A DNA stretch of 64,000 nt from Ignavibacteria bacterium (GTDB taxonomy: Bacteria; Bacteroidota; Ignavibacteria; Ignavibacteriales; Ignavibacteriaceae). Location of the stretch: the NCBI GenBank assembly GCA_021286645.1, contig JAJTBZ010000097.1, positions 62,001 to 126,000 of the forward strand, read 5' to 3'. Positions 9,833-19,262 of this stretch are shown piece after piece (the stretch's first letter is position 1; each line of letters begins with the position of its first letter). Below the pieces are notes generated by a model. It saw only the letters and a program-made list of their open reading frames with translations, had not been told where the DNA came from and searched no databases. A program made the position numbers and the translations under genes.

Positions 9833-10457
9833 AGAATTTAATATTGACGAAGAATTTAATGAGTCTGTGCAGGCTGCACAGAAAATATTTTTTGAAGGCG
9901 GCGTATTTGTATATCCTACTGATACAATATACGGCTTTGGTGCGAATCCTTTTAATAAAGAAGCCATTTACCGCATCACCCGCATAAAACAACGCGATGA
10001 AAGTAAGGGTTATATTCTATTGGCGAACGATATGAATATGATAATGCGGTATGTGGATTTGCGCAAGGATAGTGAAATCGATTTTCTAATGTCAATCTGG
10101 CCAAATCCTGTAACAGTAATTCTACCCTTGAAAAAAGAACACGCGGGGTTGTTGCAAAAACAAACAGTCGCGTTCAGGATACCCAACCATACATTCTGCC
10201 TCAAATTGATAAGTCAGGTTAATATGCCTTTGGTTTCGACCAGTGTAAACCGTAGTGGTGAAGTTCCTATAAACGATGCAACAATGGTGCGGCAGGAATT
10301 TAAAGATGAACTGGATGCCATATTTTATAGCGTAAAATTACAGTATAATTTAACTTCGACAGTAATAAATCTTGCCGGGAATACTCTTGAACTTATTCGG
10401 GAGGGCAGGGTTCCATTTGATGAAATTTACAACAAGTACAGGAAGCTGGTAGGGTAA
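9822..10457 (+). CDS. tsaC: L-threonylcarbamoyladenylate synthase (Sua5/YciO/YrdC family)
   Basis: A 211-residue YrdC-domain protein. It makes threonylcarbamoyl-AMP from threonine, bicarbonate and ATP for the t6A37 modification of ANN-decoding tRNAs. The signature is clear: FVYPTDTIYGFGANPF, KQRDESKG, the PLVSTSVNRSG loop and STVINL near the end. It is a stand-alone YrdC domain without the Sua5 C-terminal domain. The start codon lies within the last codons of the heptosyltransferase gene. Confidence 0.9.
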   Translation: METKEFNIDEEFNESVQAAQKIFFEGGVFVYPTDTIYGFGANPFNKEAIYRITRIKQRDESKGYILLANDMNMIMRYVDLRKDSEIDFLMSIWPNPVTVILPLKKEHAGLLQKQTVAFRIPNHTFCLKLISQVNMPLVSTSVNRSGEVPINDATMVRQEFKDELDAIFYSVKLQYNLTSTVINLAGNTLELIREGRVPFDEIYNKYRKLVG

Positions 10458-10463
10458 AATTCT

Positions 10464-11384
10464 ATGACAACCCAGGTGCTTATTGGAAAAGTCATTGGAG
10501 TATTTAAGAGCGTAAACCTTAAACAGGTTATGTCGTTTATCGGTCGATTCCGATTTTCCGTAACTGTTGTACCCGAAGGTACTTCGTACATTAAGGCGAA
10601 GACGTATTCTTTCTTGAAGCTTGCGTTGTTTTTATGGGTTTTTGGAACATTTTCTGCGATTATTACCGGCATTCTGATGGTTTATACCCCCATAAACCGG
10701 TTGTTCTTTAATCAATCATTTCAGTTATCGCATTACCAGGTTGAGCAGTTAAAAAAGCTTGATGGGCAGATAAAGGGCTTAAGCAGGGAAGTTGAAGGGC
10801 TCCGTGAAGATAATCAGAAGCTGGAAAATGCAATAATGCTGGCAGATACCAACGCGCTGAATGGTTATAAAAGGCGGGCGCAGCAACAGCAGAATGCAGC
10901 TCGGGTGAAAAATGGCGGCGGTTCAATAGCAGATATGGTAGAATACCTGTTGAATGCAATTCACGATATATCGGCTGACAGGGATCAGCAAAAAGCCGGT
11001 GCGGCCAAATCAATGGATATTCGTTTCCGTCGTCCCTGCGATGGTTTTATATCAAACCATTTTCGGCCTTCTGAGGGGCATTTGGGAATAGATTTTTCAC
11101 TAAATATTCGCACGCCGGTATACGCTTCCGCTAATGGATATGTGGTTTTTGCCGATTATACTGCCAATGATGGCAATATGATAGTAATTGTACATGCGGA
11201 TGGATATATTTCGGTATATAAACATTGTTTTCAGTTGGTGAAGCAAGTGCGTGCCAGGGTAATGCAAGGAGAATTAATTGCGTTATCGGGTAATACGGGT
11301 CGGTTAACCACCGGGCCGCATCTTCATTTTGAATTATGGCAAAATGGGGTATGTATCGATCCTGAACAATATTTGTCAGAATAA
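10464..11384 (+). CDS. M23 family metallopeptidase, membrane-anchored with coiled coil
   Basis: A 306-residue protein: an N-terminal cytoplasmic part, one membrane segment at about residues 50-75, a coiled coil (QVEQLKKLDGQIKGLSREVE) and a C-terminal LytM/M23 domain. Zinc ligands are visible as GHLGIDF and PHLHFEL, with the intermediate YKHC. Such enzymes cut peptidoglycan cross-links. The next gene, 12 bases on, is a bactofilin. Bactofilin plus M23 peptidase is a known cell-shape pair (for example CcmA with Csd1 or its relatives in Helicobacter), so a role in local wall remodelling is inferred. Confidence 0.88.
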   Translation: MTTQVLIGKVIGVFKSVNLKQVMSFIGRFRFSVTVVPEGTSYIKAKTYSFLKLALFLWVFGTFSAIITGILMVYTPINRLFFNQSFQLSHYQVEQLKKLDGQIKGLSREVEGLREDNQKLENAIMLADTNALNGYKRRAQQQQNAARVKNGGGSIADMVEYLLNAIHDISADRDQQKAGAAKSMDIRFRRPCDGFISNHFRPSEGHLGIDFSLNIRTPVYASANGYVVFADYTANDGNMIVIVHADGYISVYKHCFQLVKQVRARVMQGELIALSGNTGRLTTGPHLHFELWQNGVCIDPEQYLSE

Positions 11385-11396
11385 GAAGGAGTACGT

Positions 11397-11780
11397 ATGA
11401 AGTTTAAGAAGGAAAGAGATGCCGCGTTGGAAGACGTTTCCATTATCAGTGAAGTAATGGAAATTCGGGGTGATATCGTTACCCTGGGCAGTATTCGGCT
11501 CGATGGCAAAGTGTACGGCAATATAAAATCGGGTGGAAATGTTACCATAGGCAACCTGGGAGAGGTACATGGCGATATCCACGCGAAATCCATCGCGAAT
11601 GGCGGAATAGTAGCCGGTTCGGTATTTATGGAAGAGAAAATTACTCTTGAATCGAAATCTTCGTTAAAAGGAGATTTACACGGTAAAATTTTGGTAATAG
11701 AAGAAGGCGCGGTATTTATTGGCAAGAGTGAAATGAAGCAACCTGAACCGGTAGCAGCGCCAGATGCCCAAGCAGAATAA
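11397..11780 (+). CDS. Bactofilin (polymer-forming cytoskeletal protein)
   Basis: A 127-residue protein with the bactofilin beta-helix: short repeats such as IRGDIVTLGSIRLDGKVYGN, VHGDIHAKSIANGGIVAGS and LKGDLHGKIL. Charged N- and C-terminal tails flank the core. Bactofilins polymerise without nucleotide into filaments at the inner membrane and recruit wall enzymes. AAGAAGGAG precedes the ATG. The 3' end overlaps the AtpZ-like gene by 17 bases. Confidence 0.92.
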   Translation: MKFKKERDAALEDVSIISEVMEIRGDIVTLGSIRLDGKVYGNIKSGGNVTIGNLGEVHGDIHAKSIANGGIVAGSVFMEEKITLESKSSLKGDLHGKILVIEEGAVFIGKSEMKQPEPVAAPDAQAE

Positions 11781-11994
11781 ATCGGGCGTTCAGGAAGCTG
11801 CCTCATATCTTGGCTTAGGCTTAAACCTGGCTATCACCTTCATTGTTTTTGTATATTTAGGGAAGTGGGCCGATACGCATTATGGCAGAACGGACGGGCT
11901 GTTTGTAATTATAGGCGCGGCCTTAGGGTTCTTTTCAGGATTGTATCATTTTATTAAATCGGTACTTCATTTGGAGAAAAAATCGAAAGTATGA
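11764..11994 (+). CDS. AtpZ/AtpI-family ATP synthase accessory membrane protein
   Basis: A 76-residue protein with two membrane helices (LNLAITFIVFVYLGKWAD and FVIIGAALGFFSGLYHFI) joined by a short polar loop. This is the AtpZ/putative F0F1-ATPase subunit layout, usually first in F-type ATP synthase operons and linked to c-ring assembly or magnesium uptake. It overlaps the bactofilin gene upstream and the next membrane protein by four bases. Confidence 0.85.
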   Translation: MPKQNKSGVQEAASYLGLGLNLAITFIVFVYLGKWADTHYGRTDGLFVIIGAALGFFSGLYHFIKSVLHLEKKSKV

Positions 11995-12389
11995 ACGACT
12001 ATACCCGCTTTTTACGTAAGCTTAATATATTACTGATAACGGTGTTTATCGTTGTTTTTGGGCTGTATTTAGGTAAAGTATTATCCCGTGAAATGCTGAT
12101 AATAATTTTAACGGCAAAAATATTGAACAGTTTGAACTTTTTACTTGGTATGAAAGTTCATTTAAAAGCGCTGAGGAAATCCCAGGAAATATTCATGATG
12201 CTGGTTTTTGGATCAATGGGTGTACGGATTTTTGCCCTTTTGGCCCTAATAATTATTTGTTATAAATTATTGAATGTTAATTTTTATTCGTTTATTTTAG
12301 TATTCTTTGGTTTTTATATTTTCTTTTTATCTTTGGAAATATATTATTTACTGAAATTTGAACATCGAAACAGATTGATAAATGACTGA
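11991..12389 (+). CDS. Small membrane protein of the ATP synthase operon (AtpI/subunit I-like)
   Basis: A 132-residue protein with four predicted membrane helices and few recognisable motifs. Its place between the AtpZ-like gene (ATGA overlap) and atpB (8-base overlap) is that of the fast-evolving subunit I of F-type ATP synthases. The assignment rests on position and topology more than on sequence. Confidence 0.7.
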   Translation: MNDYTRFLRKLNILLITVFIVVFGLYLGKVLSREMLIIILTAKILNSLNFLLGMKVHLKALRKSQEIFMMLVFGSMGVRIFALLALIIICYKLLNVNFYSFILVFFGFYIFFLSLEIYYLLKFEHRNRLIND

Positions 12390-13227
12390 TACATTACATA
12401 CCGTAGCAGACACTGTTGCCCGGGCTGCCGAAGGCGGCCATGGAGCTGAAGATAATTGGATTATGCATCACATCCTGGACGGTAATGTTCTGGATTTTAA
12501 GCCCTTTGGTGAAATTCACTTACCTACTCTACACCTATTCGGATATGATTTACCCATTACGAAACATACCGTATTCTTATGGGTGGTTGCCTTATTAATG
12601 ATTTTTGTATTGCGTGCCGCGGCAAAAAAATACAAAAAGTCAATGGTGCCTTCGGGTGTGCAAAACATGCTGGAAATTATAATCGTGTTCGTACGCGATG
12701 AAATTGCAAAAAACACTATTGGGAAGGGATATGAAAACTTTCTGCCCTACCTGCTAACCGCGTTCTTTTTTATTCTGTTTTCAAACTTTTTGGGTTTAAT
12801 TCCATTTACCGCAACAGTAACAAGCAATATTACCGTAACGGCGGTGTTGGCAACACTTTCTTTCCTTACCATTCAGTTGGGTGGTATGAGGAAAAATGGT
12901 GTATTTGGCTATATGAAGGGATTAGTACCGCATGGAATACCGATAGTATTTTTACCGGTAATAGCAGTAGTTGAGTTTATCGGGCTGTTCACCAAGCCTT
13001 TTGCTCTGGCCATACGTTTGTTCGCGAACATGACCGCCGGGCATATTGTAATTTACGCGCTCTTTAGCCTGATATTTGTAATGAAATCTTTCGGGATAGC
13101 ATTCTTATCGGTGCCAATGGCGCTGTTTGTATATTTTTTGGAAATACTTGTTGCCTTATTACAGGCATATATATTTACAATGCTGTCATCCTTGTTTATA
13201 GGAATGGCAGTTCATCAAGAACATTAA
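12382..13227 (+). CDS. atpB: ATP synthase F0 subunit a
   Basis: A 281-residue integral membrane subunit that forms the proton half-channels next to the c ring. Conserved segments are FILFSNFLGLIPF, then EFIGLFTKPFALAIRLFANM containing the essential arginine, followed by GHIVIYAL and the last helix LVALLQAYIFTMLSSLFI. The N-terminus is longer than in E. coli and His-rich, as in other FCB bacteria. Confidence 0.95.
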   Translation: MTDTLHTVADTVARAAEGGHGAEDNWIMHHILDGNVLDFKPFGEIHLPTLHLFGYDLPITKHTVFLWVVALLMIFVLRAAAKKYKKSMVPSGVQNMLEIIIVFVRDEIAKNTIGKGYENFLPYLLTAFFFILFSNFLGLIPFTATVTSNITVTAVLATLSFLTIQLGGMRKNGVFGYMKGLVPHGIPIVFLPVIAVVEFIGLFTKPFALAIRLFANMTAGHIVIYALFSLIFVMKSFGIAFLSVPMALFVYFLEILVALLQAYIFTMLSSLFIGMAVHQEH

Positions 13228-13265
13228 TTTATTCAAATCATAATATTCTTTTTTAGGAGGATCCT

Positions 13266-13484
13266 ATGAATTTAGCTCATTTAGCAGCAGGACTCGGTGC
13301 AGGTTTAACAATTATTGGTGGTGCTTTTGGTATTGGTAAGTTAGCCGCTGCAGCAATGGAAGCAAGTGGTCGTCAGCCCGAAGCAGCAAACGTAATCAGA
13401 ATTTCTATGATTATTGCTGCCGCTCTTATCGAAGGTATCGCGCTGTTCGCGCTCGTTATCTGCTTCCAGTTAGCAGGCAAATAA
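13266..13484 (+). CDS. atpE: ATP synthase F0 subunit c
   Basis: A 72-residue two-helix hairpin. Helix 1 has the packed glycines GAGLTIIGGAFGIGKL, the loop reads ASGRQPEA, and the carboxylate that carries the ion is Glu56 in IIAAALIEGIAL. The glutamine in helix 1 and the Glu-Ser pair of sodium-type c subunits are absent, so proton coupling is more likely (inference). TTTTAGGAGG is a strong ribosome site, in keeping with the high copy number of subunit c. Confidence 0.95.
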   Translation: MNLAHLAAGLGAGLTIIGGAFGIGKLAAAAMEASGRQPEAANVIRISMIIAAALIEGIALFALVICFQLAGK

Positions 13485-13580
13485 ATTCTAAACAACGGGT
13501 GTTATACCTGGAAACGGTATGAACTGCCGTAACAGGCTATTGCTCCCGATTTTATTATCCATTTTATTAATGGTACAATT

Positions 13581-14132
13581 ATGATTTTAGGAAATGTACT
13601 TGCATTTGCTGCAATGTATTCAGAAGGCGGTGAAGGCGGGGGCGGTTTGCTTTCCGTTAACCCCGGTCTGGCATTCTGGACGGTATTAACCTTCCTGTTG
13701 CTGCTGGTTATTCTGCGCAAAGTGGCCTGGACTCCAATACTGCAAGCCCTTGATGAGCGTGAAGCAAAGATAAAAGAATCTTTGGAACAGGCCGAGAAGG
13801 CACAGAGCGAGGCTAAGGCGCTTATCGAAGAAAATCGGCAAAATATGTCGAAGGCCGAAGATGAAGCCCGGAAACTTCTTGCCGATGCACAGAAGATTGC
13901 TGAACGGAATATTGAAGCGAGCAGAGGCGAAGCAAAAGCGCAAGCAGAGCGTATTATTGCCGATGCACAGCAGGAAATTGACCGCAAGAAGCAGGAGGCC
14001 CTTAATGAAATTAAAGGCCAGATTGCCGAGCTTTCGGTAGCCATTGCTGAAAAAGTGATTAGAAAAAACCTTTCTGAACAAGTTCAGAAAGATGTCATTG
14101 ATCAATATATCAACGAATTGCAGAAGAACTGA
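13581..14132 (+). CDS. atpF: ATP synthase F0 subunit b
   Basis: A 183-residue stator subunit: one N-terminal membrane helix (LAFWTVLTFLLLLVILRKVAW) followed by a long charged helix rich in Glu, Lys, Ala and Gln up to the C-terminus. It links the membrane part to subunit delta and alpha. A 96-bp gap separates it from atpE. It is followed directly by atpH. Confidence 0.93.
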   Translation: MILGNVLAFAAMYSEGGEGGGGLLSVNPGLAFWTVLTFLLLLVILRKVAWTPILQALDEREAKIKESLEQAEKAQSEAKALIEENRQNMSKAEDEARKLLADAQKIAERNIEASRGEAKAQAERIIADAQQEIDRKKQEALNEIKGQIAELSVAIAEKVIRKNLSEQVQKDVIDQYINELQKN

Positions 14133-14134
14133 TT

Positions 14135-14686
14135 ATGAATTGGTCTAAGACAGCAAAGGTATACGCTGAAGCGCTATACGATTTTGCATCGGAACAAAAC
14201 CGGATCGATGCAATTACCAGCGATGTAGCAACTGTTGCGGAAATCATTAATGGTTCCCGTGAGCTCTCGCAGGTTGTTGCTAACCCGATTGTCAAGCCAT
14301 CAGATAAGCATGCAATTCTCTTACAGGTTCTGAAAGACGGAGTCTCGGCAGAGTTTCTGCAATTTCTTGCATTATTGCAAAAGAAAAACAGAATTGATGT
14401 ATTACCCGAAATGCTAGATGCATTTAAGGCAATACGCGATGACCGCCAAAGTATTTTACGTGTACAGGTAAAATCTGCTACGGCACTAACTGATGAACAA
14501 CTGGAAAGCCTTCGGAACAGCCTGCAAAAACAATATTCGCGTAATATTATTTTTTCACAGGAAATCTCCCCTGATGTATTAGGTGGTTTTGTTCTGAAAG
14601 TAGGAGATACGATTATTGATGCTTCTATGGCAAACAAACTTATTGAATTAAAGAAAAAGTTTATAAATACGAGTCTCTCTGCATAG
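14135..14686 (+). CDS. atpH: ATP synthase F1 subunit delta
   Basis: A 183-residue OSCP/delta subunit that joins the b stalk to the top of F1. The N-terminal helical domain (SKTAKVYAEALYDFA) and the C-terminal motif PDVLGGFVLKVGDTIIDASM are typical. It starts two bases after the atpF stop. Confidence 0.93.
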   Translation: MNWSKTAKVYAEALYDFASEQNRIDAITSDVATVAEIINGSRELSQVVANPIVKPSDKHAILLQVLKDGVSAEFLQFLALLQKKNRIDVLPEMLDAFKAIRDDRQSILRVQVKSATALTDEQLESLRNSLQKQYSRNIIFSQEISPDVLGGFVLKVGDTIIDASMANKLIELKKKFINTSLSA

Positions 14687-14715
14687 AGTAAGAGGCTTAT
14701 AGAAGGAAATACATT

Positions 14716-16266
14716 ATGGTTGATATTAGACCTGACGAAATTATAGCGATAATCAGAAAACAACTTTCTGGTCACGAAAGTGAAGCTGATATATATGAAG
14801 TCGGTACAGTATTACAGGTAGGTGATGGTATCGCCCGTGTTTACGGCCTTACAAATGTAATGGCCAGCGAATTGGTGGAATTCCCGAACGATGTTTTTGG
14901 TATGGTGCTTAACCTGGAAGCAGACAGCGTTGGCTGCGTGCTTTTCGGCGAGTCGAAGCTGGTTAAAGAAGGTGATACAGTAAAACGTACCGGTAAAGTT
15001 GCTTCTATGCCTGTTGGCGAAGCGATGCTGGGCCGTGTTATCAATCCCCTGGGATTCCCGGTCGATGGTAAAGGAACAATAAATACAACGGAAATTTTGC
15101 CAATTGAGCGTAAAGCATTAGGTGTTGTTGACCGTGCACCGGTGAAAGAACCTTTACAAACCGGTATTACTGCAGTAGACGCCATGATTCCTATCGGCCG
15201 CGGGCAGAGAGAATTAATTATCGGTGACCGCCAGACGGGTAAAACGGCGGTTGCTATTGATGCTATTATTAATCAAAAATATACCCATACTGAAGAAGCC
15301 AGAAAAATTGGTATCAATCCCGTGTACTGCGTGTATGTAGCCGTTGGACAGAAACGCTCTACGGTTGCACAGGTGGTTTCGAAATTGCAGGAACATGGGG
15401 CTATGGAGTATACAACCGTTATTGTAGCTTCGGCTTCGGATCCGGCCCCACTTCAGTTTATCGCGCCATATTCCGGTGCTACTCTGGGTGAGTTTTTCCG
15501 CGATAATGGTAAGCATGCTCTGGTAGTCTATGATGATTTATCGAAACAGGCAGCTGCTTATCGTGAACTTTCGCTGTTATTACGCCGGCCCCCGGGACGT
15601 GAAGCGTATCCGGGCGACGTATTCTACCTCCATTCACGTTTACTTGAACGTGCATCGAAACTAAGCGAAAAATTAGGCGGCGGTAGTTTAACGGCACTTC
15701 CTATTATTGAAACACAGCAAGGTGACGTTTCCGCGTATATTCCTACAAACGTAATTTCTATTACCGATGGCCAGATATATCTTGAGTCCAATTTATTCAA
15801 CGCGGGTGTACGTCCTGCAATTAACGTAGGTATTTCGGTTTCTCGTGTTGGCGGTAACGCTCAGGTTAAAGCAATGCGTAAAGTTGCCGGTACCATGAAA
15901 CTTGATTTAGCCCAATTTAGGGAACTTGAAGCATTTGCAAAATTTGGTTCAGACCTTGATGCTTCAACCCAGAGAACCCTTTCACGTGGTGCGCGCCTGG
16001 TTGAATTACTTAAACAGGGGCAGTATGCGCCAATTCCGATGGAAAAACAGGCAGTCTCTTTATTCCTGGGTACTAACGGATATATGGATAGTCTTCCGGT
16101 TGTAGATGTAAAGCGGTTCGAGAGCGAATTTCATTCATATGCTGAAATGAAATATGCTGTCATTTATACATCAATTCGCGAATCGAAACAAATATCGGAT
16201 GATATTGTTGCGTTGTTAAAACAAGCTGCCGAAGAGTTTTTACGGGGCTTTAAAAAGAGCGAATAA
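14716..16266 (+). CDS. atpA: ATP synthase F1 subunit alpha
   Basis: A 516-residue subunit of the catalytic hexamer. The Walker A motif is [15 protein letters not shown] at about residues 170-184; [20 protein letters not shown] and the ATP synthase signature [13 protein letters not shown] are present. AGAAGGAAA precedes the ATG. The beta subunit that shares the catalytic sites with it is not encoded next to it. Confidence 0.97.
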   Translation: MVDIRPDEIIAIIRKQLSGHESEADIYEVGTVLQVGDGIARVYGLTNVMASELVEFPNDVFGMVLNLEADSVGCVLFGESKLVKEGDTVKRTGKVASMPVGEAMLGRVINPLGFPVDGKGTINTTEILPIERKALGVVDRAPVKEPLQTGITAVDAMIPIGRGQRELIIGDRQTGKTAVAIDAIINQKYTHTEEARKIGINPVYCVYVAVGQKRSTVAQVVSKLQEHGAMEYTTVIVASASDPAPLQFIAPYSGATLGEFFRDNGKHALVVYDDLSKQAAAYRELSLLLRRPPGREAYPGDVFYLHSRLLERASKLSEKLGGGSLTALPIIETQQGDVSAYIPTNVISITDGQIYLESNLFNAGVRPAINVGISVSRVGGNAQVKAMRKVAGTMKLDLAQFRELEAFAKFGSDLDASTQRTLSRGARLVELLKQGQYAPIPMEKQAVSLFLGTNGYMDSLPVVDVKRFESEFHSYAEMKYAVIYTSIRESKQISDDIVALLKQAAEEFLRGFKKSE

Positions 16267-16276
16267 GGAATAAAAA

Positions 16277-17158
16277 ATGGCAACATTACGGGATATTCGC
16301 AATAGGATTAAAGGAGTACAGAGTACTCAGAAAATTACCAAGGCAATGAAAATGGTCGCGGCGGCTAAACTCCGCCGTGCCCAGGATAATATTATTAATG
16401 CCCGTCCTTATGCAAAGAAAATATCCGGTATTTTATCCAATTTGGTTACCGAAGAACAACGAGCGGGTAATACGTTCCTGTTGCAACGCCCTGTTAAAAA
16501 CGTTCTGTATGTGGTAATAACATCAGATAGAGGGCTGTGTGGTACCTTTAATACCAATATAATTAAAGAAGCTCAGCGGAATATAGAAGCAGATAAGCAG
16601 AGCGGGCTTACAGTACAATTGTTTTGTATTGGTAAAAAAGGCACAGAGTACTTTACCAAACGGAAGTATTCACTTATTGGATCAAAAATCGGGATATTTC
16701 ATAAACTTACATTCGATTCGGCATTAAGCGTTGCAAATACTATTATAAGCGGCTACCAGTCAGAAGAATACGATCTCGTGAAAATTGTATATAACGAGTT
16801 CAGATCGGTAGTTTCACAGAAAGTTGTATGTGCACAATATTTGCCGGTCCCGTTGGAAAATTCTACGGGTAAGACAGAATTGGCAGATACGAATTATATT
16901 TACGAAAAAGATCAGGCTTCCATTTTCGAGTACACACTTCCGAAACACCTTCGGGCACATATGTGGAAAGTGCTTTTGGAGTCAAACGCGTCTGAATTCG
17001 GAGCGCAAATGACTGCAATGGATAATGCGACTACCAACGCGGGTGAACTGATAAAATCCTTAAATATTAAATACAATAAGGAACGCCAGGCTTCTATTAC
17101 AACAGAAATTCTGGAAATTGTTTCCGGCGCTAACGCTTTAAAAGAAAGCAAAAAATAA
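16277..17158 (+). CDS. atpG: ATP synthase F1 subunit gamma
   Basis: A 293-residue rotor subunit. The N-terminal helix ATLRDIRNRIKGVQSTQKIT, followed by AMKMVAAAKLRRAQ, and the C-terminal helix MTAMDNATTNAGELIKSLN are the coiled-coil shaft that turns inside the alpha/beta ring; SDRGLCGTFNTN is the conserved central motif. The operon ends here; atpD (beta) and atpC (epsilon) do not follow. Confidence 0.96.
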   Translation: MATLRDIRNRIKGVQSTQKITKAMKMVAAAKLRRAQDNIINARPYAKKISGILSNLVTEEQRAGNTFLLQRPVKNVLYVVITSDRGLCGTFNTNIIKEAQRNIEADKQSGLTVQLFCIGKKGTEYFTKRKYSLIGSKIGIFHKLTFDSALSVANTIISGYQSEEYDLVKIVYNEFRSVVSQKVVCAQYLPVPLENSTGKTELADTNYIYEKDQASIFEYTLPKHLRAHMWKVLLESNASEFGAQMTAMDNATTNAGELIKSLNIKYNKERQASITTEILEIVSGANALKESKK

Positions 17159-17190
17159 ACAAATTCGGGATGTACAGATAGCTTTCACAC

Positions 17191-18495
17191 ATGCTGCAAG
17201 ATTTAAGTTCGAAATTCGATAAAATACTCAAGAAAGTTACCGGACAGGGTAAAATTACTGAGAAAAACGTATCCGATACATTACGGGAAATTCGCCGTAT
17301 TTTATTGGATGCGGACGTTAATTTTAAAGTTACCAAAGATTTCGTAGAATCGGTAAGTCAAAAGGCCATGGGGCAGGAAGTATTAGTTTCCGTTACTCCG
17401 GGTCAGTTGCTCACGAAAATATTCTTTGATGAATTGGTGGTATTGCTTGGTTCAGAAAGCGTTTCCATAACGTTGAACCCGGCAGGTATTACAAAACTGA
17501 TGGTAGTAGGGTTGCAGGGATCTGGTAAAACGACGTTTTGCGGCAAGTTGGCGAAACGATTGAAGAGCCAGGGACGGAAACCTTTACTTGTTGCGGCTGA
17601 TATTTACCGCCCGGCAGCTATAGAGCAATTAAAGATACTCGGAAAGAGTATTGATGTTCCGGTATTTTCTTTGGATATAAAGGATGCGCGGAAAATTGCA
17701 CAGGAGTCGATGGATTATGCCAAACAGGTAAATTGTGACACTATAATACTTGATACAGCCGGCCGTTTACATGTTGATCAGGACATGATGACGGAGGTAA
17801 CAGATATTAAAAAAATCATAAATCCTGAAGAAGTACTGTTCGTGGTTGATTCCATGACGGGTCAGGATGCTGTAAACTCGGCGAAAGCGTTTAACGAGCA
17901 GGTAGCGTTTGATGGTATCGTATTAACGAAAATGGATGGCGATGCCAAAGGCGGATGCGCGTTATCGATTCGCAGTGTTGTCGGAAAACCAATCAAATTC
18001 ATTTGCAATGGTGAAAAACTCGATGCGCTGGATGTATTCTACCCGGATCGTTTGGCTTCGAGAATTTTGGGTAAAGGCGACATAGTCTCTCTGGTTGAAA
18101 AGGCTCAGGAACAGTTCGATGAAGATGAAGCGGCTGAGTTGGAAGAGAAATTACGGAAAAATCAGCTTGACTTTGATACTTTTTTGAAGCAGATTAAGAT
18201 GATAAAGAAAATGGGCTCGATATCTTCGCTGCTGGGAATGATTCCCGGCTTAGGTGCGCAGATAAAAGATGCCCAGATCGATGAAAAAGCTTTGGTGCGG
18301 GTTGAAGCAATAATTAACTCGATGACCAAAGAAGAACGGAAAAAGCCGAAAATATTGAATGGAGGACGCCGAAAACGCATCGCGAGAGGCTCAGGAACCT
18401 CGATTCAGGACGTAAACCGGTTAGTAAAACAATTCAACGATATGCAGCAATTATTTGCTCGTATGAATAAAGTTGGATTTAAAGGTCGTTTTTAA
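17191..18495 (+). CDS. ffh: Signal recognition particle protein Ffh (SRP54)
   Basis: A 434-residue GTPase that binds signal sequences of nascent membrane proteins with SRP RNA and docks on FtsY. N domain at residues 1-90; G domain with GLQGSGKTTFCGKLAKRL, DTAGR and TKMDGDAKGG; M domain from about residue 300 with GMIPGL and RRKRIARGSGTS, the RNA-binding signature. Length is normal for the family. It lies 32 bp after atpG and 44 bp before rpsP. Confidence 0.96.
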   Translation: MLQDLSSKFDKILKKVTGQGKITEKNVSDTLREIRRILLDADVNFKVTKDFVESVSQKAMGQEVLVSVTPGQLLTKIFFDELVVLLGSESVSITLNPAGITKLMVVGLQGSGKTTFCGKLAKRLKSQGRKPLLVAADIYRPAAIEQLKILGKSIDVPVFSLDIKDARKIAQESMDYAKQVNCDTIILDTAGRLHVDQDMMTEVTDIKKIINPEEVLFVVDSMTGQDAVNSAKAFNEQVAFDGIVLTKMDGDAKGGCALSIRSVVGKPIKFICNGEKLDALDVFYPDRLASRILGKGDIVSLVEKAQEQFDEDEAAELEEKLRKNQLDFDTFLKQIKMIKKMGSISSLLGMIPGLGAQIKDAQIDEKALVRVEAIINSMTKEERKKPKILNGGRRKRIARGSGTSIQDVNRLVKQFNDMQQLFARMNKVGFKGRF

Positions 18496-18539
18496 GTAAA
18501 TTGTAAGTTGAATATTTTTTTTTACGGAGGAAATCAAAT

Positions 18540-18950
18540 TTGGCAGTTAAATTAAGATTGCGCAGAATGGGAAAGAAGAAACAGCCGATATATAAAATTG
18601 TTGCGGCTGACTCACGTTCACCTCGCGATGGTAAATATCTCGAGTCGATCGGACTTTATAACCCGAAACAAGATCCATATACTTTAGAGATTAATGAAGA
18701 TCGTGCTTTATATTGGTTAAATGTAGGCGCGCAGCCAACTGAAACAGTAAGAAGTTTACTGAGACAGAAGGGCATTACTCATAAAAAAGAACTCCTGAAA
18801 CGTGGTCTTAGCGAAGAACAGGTTCAGGCAGAAATGGAAAAGTGGGCAAATGCTAAAGTAGCAGTTGCGCCTGCAAAAAAGAAAAAAGAAACAGCGGTTA
18901 AAAGTACTACAGAAGTGAAGGGCGCTTCTTCTGAAGAAGCAGCTGAATAA
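18540..18950 (+). CDS. rpsP: 30S ribosomal protein S16
   Basis: A 136-residue S16. The core AVKLRLRRMGKKKQPIYKIV opens the protein, followed by ADSRSPRDGKYLE and a Lys/Ala/Glu-rich tail of about 40 residues that many short S16 proteins lack. The start is TTG at 18540: no ATG is possible in this frame near the conserved N-terminus, and ACGGAGGAAA lies nine bases upstream. It heads the rpsP-khpA-rimM-trmD-rplS block. Confidence 0.95.
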   Translation: MAVKLRLRRMGKKKQPIYKIVAADSRSPRDGKYLESIGLYNPKQDPYTLEINEDRALYWLNVGAQPTETVRSLLRQKGITHKKELLKRGLSEEQVQAEMEKWANAKVAVAPAKKKKETAVKSTTEVKGASSEEAAE

Positions 18951-18957
18951 GCTGCTT
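18937..18957 (+). terminator. Hairpin over the rpsP stop codon (possible attenuator)
   Basis: An 8-bp perfect stem (AAGCAGCT, loop GAATA, AGCTGCTT) that covers the rpsP stop. Only a short T-poor stretch follows, so it is more likely an mRNA-stability or partial attenuation element than a full terminator. Confidence 0.35.
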
Positions 18958-19010
18958 TAGTCTGTACGGGAACATTTCAAGCGCCCGTAGGCGAATTAGG
19001 AGGTACTACA

Positions 19011-19262
19011 ATGAAAGAGTTCATTGAATATATAGCCAAGTGTATTGTTGATGACCCGATCCAGGTGGAGGTAACCGAAAAGTCATCAGAAGAAAAAAAA
19101 CTTGTGCTTTCGCTTAAAGTTGGGCCAAACGATATCGGTAAAGTTATCGGTCGTGAAGGCAGAACAGCGCAGGCAATGCGTACTCTATTAGCAGCGGTAG
19201 CTGCAAAAGAGGGAAAACGAGTAATTCTGGAGATTGATGACAGACCAGCACAACAATCCTGA
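19011..19262 (+). CDS. khpA: KH-domain RNA-binding protein
   Basis: An 83-residue single KH domain with the GxxG loop in the form DIGKVIGREGRTAQAMRTLL. KhpA proteins bind small RNAs and affect cell division and ribosome-linked processes. It is preceded by TTAGGAGG and sits between rpsP and rimM, its usual place. Its end overlaps the start of rimM. Confidence 0.92.
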   Translation: MKEFIEYIAKCIVDDPIQVEVTEKSSEEKKLVLSLKVGPNDIGKVIGREGRTAQAMRTLLAAVAAKEGKRVILEIDDRPAQQS

